Shown here: positions 59,491-64,000 of the stretch, piece by piece | Layout: every line of letters starts with the position of its first letter | Numbering within the stretch: position 1 is the stretch's first letter | From: Boswellia sacra | Lineage: Eukaryota > Streptophyta > Magnoliopsida > Sapindales > Burseraceae | DNA: 64,000 nt | Reading direction: 5' to 3' | Assembly: GCA_013180625.2 (NCBI GenBank) | Contig: SNVD02011423.1 | Coordinates: 434,001 to 498,000 of the forward strand | Position numbers and translations under genes: made by a program | The notes under the pieces: generated by a model | Told to the model about the DNA's origin: nothing | The model's database searches: none | The model's input: only the letters and a program-made list of their open reading frames with translations

Positions 59491-60400
59491 GAGGTGGCAT
59501 GCAGATGGCAAACAACACTTAAAAGCCAAAACAAAAATTCATCATATGAAGGCATAGACCTATAAAACACGATGGAGGTTACATGCAAGGTGATGGCAAA
59601 CAAACTTAATCATTCAAACACGTTAATCACCATATTGGATTTATTGACTAAATGAAAATAACGTAGCAAGTGAAGACCATGTATCCAAGACTTCAAAACA
59701 AGTTGAAGGCATATTAAATTGGCTTACACTTTCCAGAAAGCTTGCTGAAGCCTATCTTAAAACAAGTTAATATAAATTAGATAAATTCCAATAAGCATAT
59801 AGATCTTATACTTAAGTGTGTGTTGGATGTAGCAAACCTGTTACAGCAAAGGGGTATAGCCGAAACAAGGCAAAAATTCATGGCTATGTGCCATTGAAGT
59901 GTTGTTTGCATGATCTTGGAAGCATGACTGGATATTGGAGACAAAGTTTGGCAAACTAAAACTTGCATGAAGGTAAACCCGTGAGTGAGTAGAGTTGAGT
60001 TTTAGGTGTGGACTTGGCGATAAAATGACCACATGAGAAAAGGAAAGTGAAGGGAGAAATAAAATAAAAGTGTAGTAGTGGAGTGCATATGCATGGCATG
60101 ATGAAAATATGCCAATGCAATGGATGATTTGTAACAAGCGTGAGCACAAGCATATAATAAATAGTTTAAAACTCATTCAAGCATGTTGGACTATACATTA
60201 AAATATTAAGAATGGTGAGCACGTTAACCATGGTTCAGTAGCCATTTTAGATGCATAATCACATGTAGCTAGGAAGGCATGATATGGGATATCAAACACT
60301 GCAAGCAAATTGGCATGGAGCGTGATGTATATGGTCCTGATGTTGAATGCAAGGTGTTGTGAGCATGATGGGAATATAATACCATACGCATGAACACATG
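59491..60400. other. Non-coding DNA between tandem array and copia D fragment
   Basis: No supported gene. Open frames on the minus strand (59777-60176) are unremarkable and overlap each other in different frames. A further GATGGCAAACAA repeat occurs at about 59503 and 59591. Confidence 0.4.
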
Positions 60401-60700
60401 TTAAGCAAGTGGGGAGCGTGCAATAAGAGTATATCTAGAAATCTGTCCAAAGTTGTTTAAGTCGACTGCAGCAAAGATTGCGTTAGGAGCCTTGGAGTTC
60501 CAACTGGATCTATGGTATTCTTCATCAAACCATTCATCCTCTGGTTTTGGTTTGGCATTACCAAGAGCATTCAATTTCGTTGAAGGTGTCCACCCCTTAA
60601 GTACACTCGTCCAAGCCTTGTTATCAAGAGACTTAATGAACATCATCATTCTTACCTTCCAATATGGATAATTACTATAATCAAGAATAGGTAGTTGCAT
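60401..60700 (-). pseudogene. Copia D gag fragment
   Basis: The peptide begins MQLPILDYSNYPYWKVRMMM, followed by FIKSLDNKAWTSVLKGW and NSKAPNAIFAAVDLNNFGQI. This is the N-terminal gag pattern of a copia lineage different from A-C. It has about 90 recognisable residues and then diverges near 60430. Zinc knuckle and pol are absent. Confidence 0.75.
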
Positions 60701-60780
60701 TCCATATCATCCGTTGCATATCAACTCTATCCTTCCAGATTAACTTGATCGTTTTCTTCACTTGTCTATCAGTGAATCTT

Positions 60781-60791
60781 CTCTGATACCA
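60781..60791 (-). promoter_or_regulatory. Copia D primer-binding site
   Basis: CTCTGATACCA, the complement of the tRNA-Met primer site, lies two bases before the LTR. Confidence 0.8.
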
Positions 60792-60793
60792 AT

Positions 60794-61666
60794 TGAAAGT
60801 TCTGGAGGTATGCAGTTACAAATAACAATACAGTCCACTGTTATGTAAATCAACACAGGAGGATTTTTACGTGATTTAGTTATAAAAACCTACGTCCATG
60901 AACAGCTATTGAGCTGCAATTCACTATGCTCTTGTTTGTACAATCTTTAGGACCTTTTACGGTGCTAACTCACCTTCACACACAGACCTAATCTTTGATA
61001 AACAAAATCTTCGCAAAGATTCTAAACACTAGTGAAACTACTCAGTCTCTATTATAGATAACTTAATAGCACACCATTAAGTTAGACTTAACACCCAATA
61101 TCTGACAGAATAAAACACTCAACCCTCAAGATTCTCTAAGTGTTTAATTACTCTCTCAGACTGAATCAATACATCATATACAGTTTTTAATTTTCATACA
61201 TGATTACAATGACTCAATAAATCAAAGAAATAAAGACATTCCTTGACGTTCAAGCTTGTCTCTTACAAAGTTACGGAATGCCTTTTAACAACCAACAATC
61301 TCCCTCTCTCATGAAAGACGCTCTCTCTATGTTGTTGATGTTTTATTATATAATGAGAGGTCTTGATTCAATCTTCCTAAAATCCTGTAAGTATCTTAAT
61401 CAAGATCTCATTAGGATTAGGATAAAAACATAATAGGAAATGCTTTTTAGTTAATCTCCTAAAGCAATAAGAGTATATCAACTATCTTTCTATTTTGATT
61501 AGGATACAAAATATTATCCTGATCAATAGAGATAATAATCAAAGTACTTCTTATAAAAGTTAAATAAAAACAGTAAAATAGGAATAAAACATTTAAATTA
61601 CTTTTATCACAAGTTAACCAAAATTGTGAACATATGTATATCACATGTTTAATGTTATCACCAACA
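60794..61666 (-). repeat. Copia D 5' LTR
   Basis: Begins TGAAAGTTCTGGAGG and ends TTATCACCAACA, 873 bp. It has LTR-typical text (TTTTTACGTGATTTAG at about 60866). No partner LTR lies in the window. Confidence 0.7.
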
Positions 61667-62100
61667 ATTATAATTACAAATAGACAATAGGAAAAATTGT
61701 GGCCATAAATAGTTACTTTTGCGATTATTCTAAAGGTTGTGAAATCGTTCTACTTTTGTAATGATTCGAATGTCTTTAGTGTTCCACAAAAGTTGAGAAG
61801 TCTATTATTATAGAAATTATTCAATAAAAAATAATGCTACATATATAATAAATCAACATTTTTTATAATTAGAGTTGAGAAAATATCATTAATAGATGAG
61901 CAAAAAATAAAATAAGTAAAGGAAGTTAAATCATGTGATAATTATTTATTTATTAATATTTTACTAACTTAATTTGTAAAAAAATTGATTATAAACAAGT
62001 TTGAAATATTATTCTTTAGTAAAAATTTTAAATCAATTTTTTTAGGTTACTCAATAATTATATGACATTTTCACAAACAACAAAATTACTTGATATCACT

Positions 62101-63025
62101 TAGGGATGAAAATTTTCTGACACGACACTAATATTAACGGGTTTAGAGTGTTTGTCTTAATCATGTTTGGGGCGTATTCGGATTGAAATTTTTAACCCGT
62201 TTAATAATTTGGTCGTGTTTAGGTTGAGGGATTATACGCATAGGTAACACGAACCCATTTATGATATAAACCCGTTTATGATACAAACTCATTTATGATT
62301 CGATTAACATTAATAAAACATGACAACACAACTAACACGGATTGAAACGATTATCTTTAAAGTGACACAATTATAAATATAAATTAATTTAAAAATTTAT
62401 TATATGTTTATTAGATATTTAAATTCAAGGTTGTATTTTTATTAATATTAATATTATATCATTATTAATTTTGATATGATCTTGAACTACCCTTAATTTT
62501 TTTGTATATTTTTTCTTGTAGATTACTTAAGAGTTAAAAAGATGCAAATGATTTTCTATCTGAAGCTAAATTGTATTTTAAGTTTGGATGAAACCTGATA
62601 TTTAATGAATTTTTTATTGTATTGTGGATAAATTTTGAATATTTTCTTATTATTACCTTTTTTATTTAAAAATACTAAAATATGTTGAAAATTGAAATGC
62701 TTAATCATGTCATAATACTAAGATAGATTACTTAATTATACTTAAACGTATTGTAATCATACCTATAAAACATGTCATAAACATGTTAAATATTTGAACA
62801 TATTATAATCATGTTAAATAGGTCATATTCGTGTCTAATATGAAAATGATCCATTTATTATTTGTGTTAGCGTATCATGTCATCCGCAAGTCACCCGTTT
62901 AATAATCGAGTTGTATTCGGATTAAGTCTTCTTGATATGGATAATAAACGGGTCGGATTCGGGTTGGATTAATCTTTGCCGTATCATAGCTCGACACTAT
63001 CTACAAACTCGAATTTCCACCCCTA
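62101..63025. mobile_element. 925-bp non-autonomous hAT-like element
   Basis: Terminal inverted repeats TAGGGATGAAAATT (left) and AATTTCCACCCCTA (right), flanked by the 8-bp duplication ATATCACT (62093-62100 and 63026-63033). Block A has a single ATATCACT at 40954-40961 at the matching place. The interior has many ACCCGTTTA/AACGGGT motifs and no transposase frame. An 8-bp duplication with such ends is characteristic of the hAT superfamily. Confidence 0.9.
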
Positions 63026-64000
63026 ATATCACTCATTTAATAATGTTATTTTAAAAAAATCTTAAATTATTTAATATTATATTCATAAATATTTATATAC
63101 AAAATAATGCATCATTACTTATTTAGTGCCACATTACTCATCGATATTTATTATTTTAATTTTTATATTAATTTTTTCTTTTACTTAAATGACATATTGC
63201 TCTTTAAATAAAATTTTATATATAATTTATATATGTGTAACATTATCCATTTAAATTTAGGTTGATGCATAGATTTTATATGTTATCATTAATTAATTAA
63301 GGTATTACATTTCATATTTGAGAATGAAACTTCTACATTCTTATTCTATCCTAAAGTATAGAAAATAAAGTTAATTTTTTATTCTTAACGTTCACTTTAA
63401 CCTTTGCGCATGAATAATACAATAATGTTTACTACTTACGTGTTTTATTATGTAAACCTTATCCATTAAGATTATTTAAATTGCAAAAATTCACAAAGAA
63501 AGTGATATGTGATGAGTACTACATTACGTCAACATTAATGACATAATATCTCATTCCTTTCTCATGTTTCGAGGTACAACGTGAACCATAAATGTGCTCT
63601 GTCTCATCCTAAACCAATAAATAAACTAAGGTAAACATATTACGCCCCTATATTTTTCCACAATATATTGTTAATCTAATGATAAGACCTCCCCTACCGC
63701 TAGTTTTAAGCGGCAAACGTAACTAGAAGAAGGGTGAAGTTGACATTTCAATTAAAATTCGGTTAGTTTAAATCCCATCTTACCCAAACTCTTAAAAATC
63801 CTAAATTGAACGTTGCATATATATATATATGTTGGTTAGATGAATATTCGAAGTAGTAACGTGAAATAAAAATAATTAATCCGAATCAAGGGCAAATTCG
63901 TCAACGTGTGTTAATTTACTTAGCAGTAATATGTAGCAGTAACGATAGGGGGAGTTTGTAATTAATCAAATAGAGAGGGTCCAGTTATTTCAAAACGAAA

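Larger units (their letters stand above)
60401..61666 (-). mobile_element. Copia D: truncated Ty1/copia, 5' LTR plus start of gag
   Basis: A 5' LTR, a primer-binding site and the first part of gag are present in minus orientation, then the element stops near 60420. No RT, integrase or second LTR is found. The right edge coincides with resumption of similarity to block A, so the element defines one edge of the block-B-specific insertion. Confidence 0.75.
54592..64000. repeat. Segmental duplication, block B (runs off the window)
   Basis: 54592-56806 matches 37618-39915, and 61667-64000 matches 40536-45880. Between them (56807-61666) block B carries retroelement debris. Collinearity with block A persists to the last ~40 bases of the window (AATAGAGAGGGTCCA at 63969 against 45864), so the unit continues beyond it. 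Confidence 0.85.

Overview
The window looks like nuclear DNA of a flowering plant, probably a woody eudicot. It is AT-rich, genes are split by short introns with plant-like splice sites, and much of the rest is Ty1/copia LTR retrotransposons (primed by initiator tRNA-Met), hAT-like and MITE-like DNA elements, and TA/CT microsatellites. I cannot name the species. I see no rRNA, functional tRNA, CRISPR array or bacterial-type operon.

The only host protein-coding content I can support is a tandem array of one gene family on the + strand. The complete member is at 47156-53378: 13 exons, 1300 codons. It has a signal peptide, a Cys/Asn-rich ectodomain of Ig-like repeats, about eight membrane segments and an acidic, repeat-bearing loop. 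Its architecture suggests a large plasma- or endomembrane protein, possibly TRP/Flc-like (my inference). A second, nearly full copy (22612-35087) keeps all exons, but its intron 4 holds a young intact copia element, its intron 5 a 1.2-kb DNA element, intron 11 has lost its donor GT, and the last exon has an early stop. A third copy (1434-3613 plus 8974-9893) is a pseudogene lacking exons 1 and 3-8 and is split by an old copia element. Further relics lie at 17500-19945.

Layout: 1-780 AT-rich; 780-9893 pseudogene copy 1 with copia A nested (3614-8973); 9894-11704 repeat fragments; 11710-17078 copia B; 17500-19945 family relics and MITEs; 20080-22611 upstream DNA of copy 2; 22612-35087 copy 2 with copia C (23994-29191) and MITEs; 35088-37617 AT-rich; 37618-45900 duplicated non-coding block A, carrying a 3.9-kb solo LTR (41319-45173); 46045-47155 upstream region and 47156-53378 the complete gene; 54592-64000 duplicated block B, holding a truncated copia piece (60401-61666), a 108-bp tandem array and a 925-bp hAT-like element (62101-63025).

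Several insertions are proven by target-site duplications: CATAG, GTTAT, GATCA, ATGGT, and 8-bp ATATCACT. For the hAT-like element and the solo LTR the paralogous block gives an uninterrupted reference site. All four copia elements are antisense to the gene family. Because block A leads directly into the complete gene and block B is still collinear with it at the window edge, another family member probably lies just beyond 64000.
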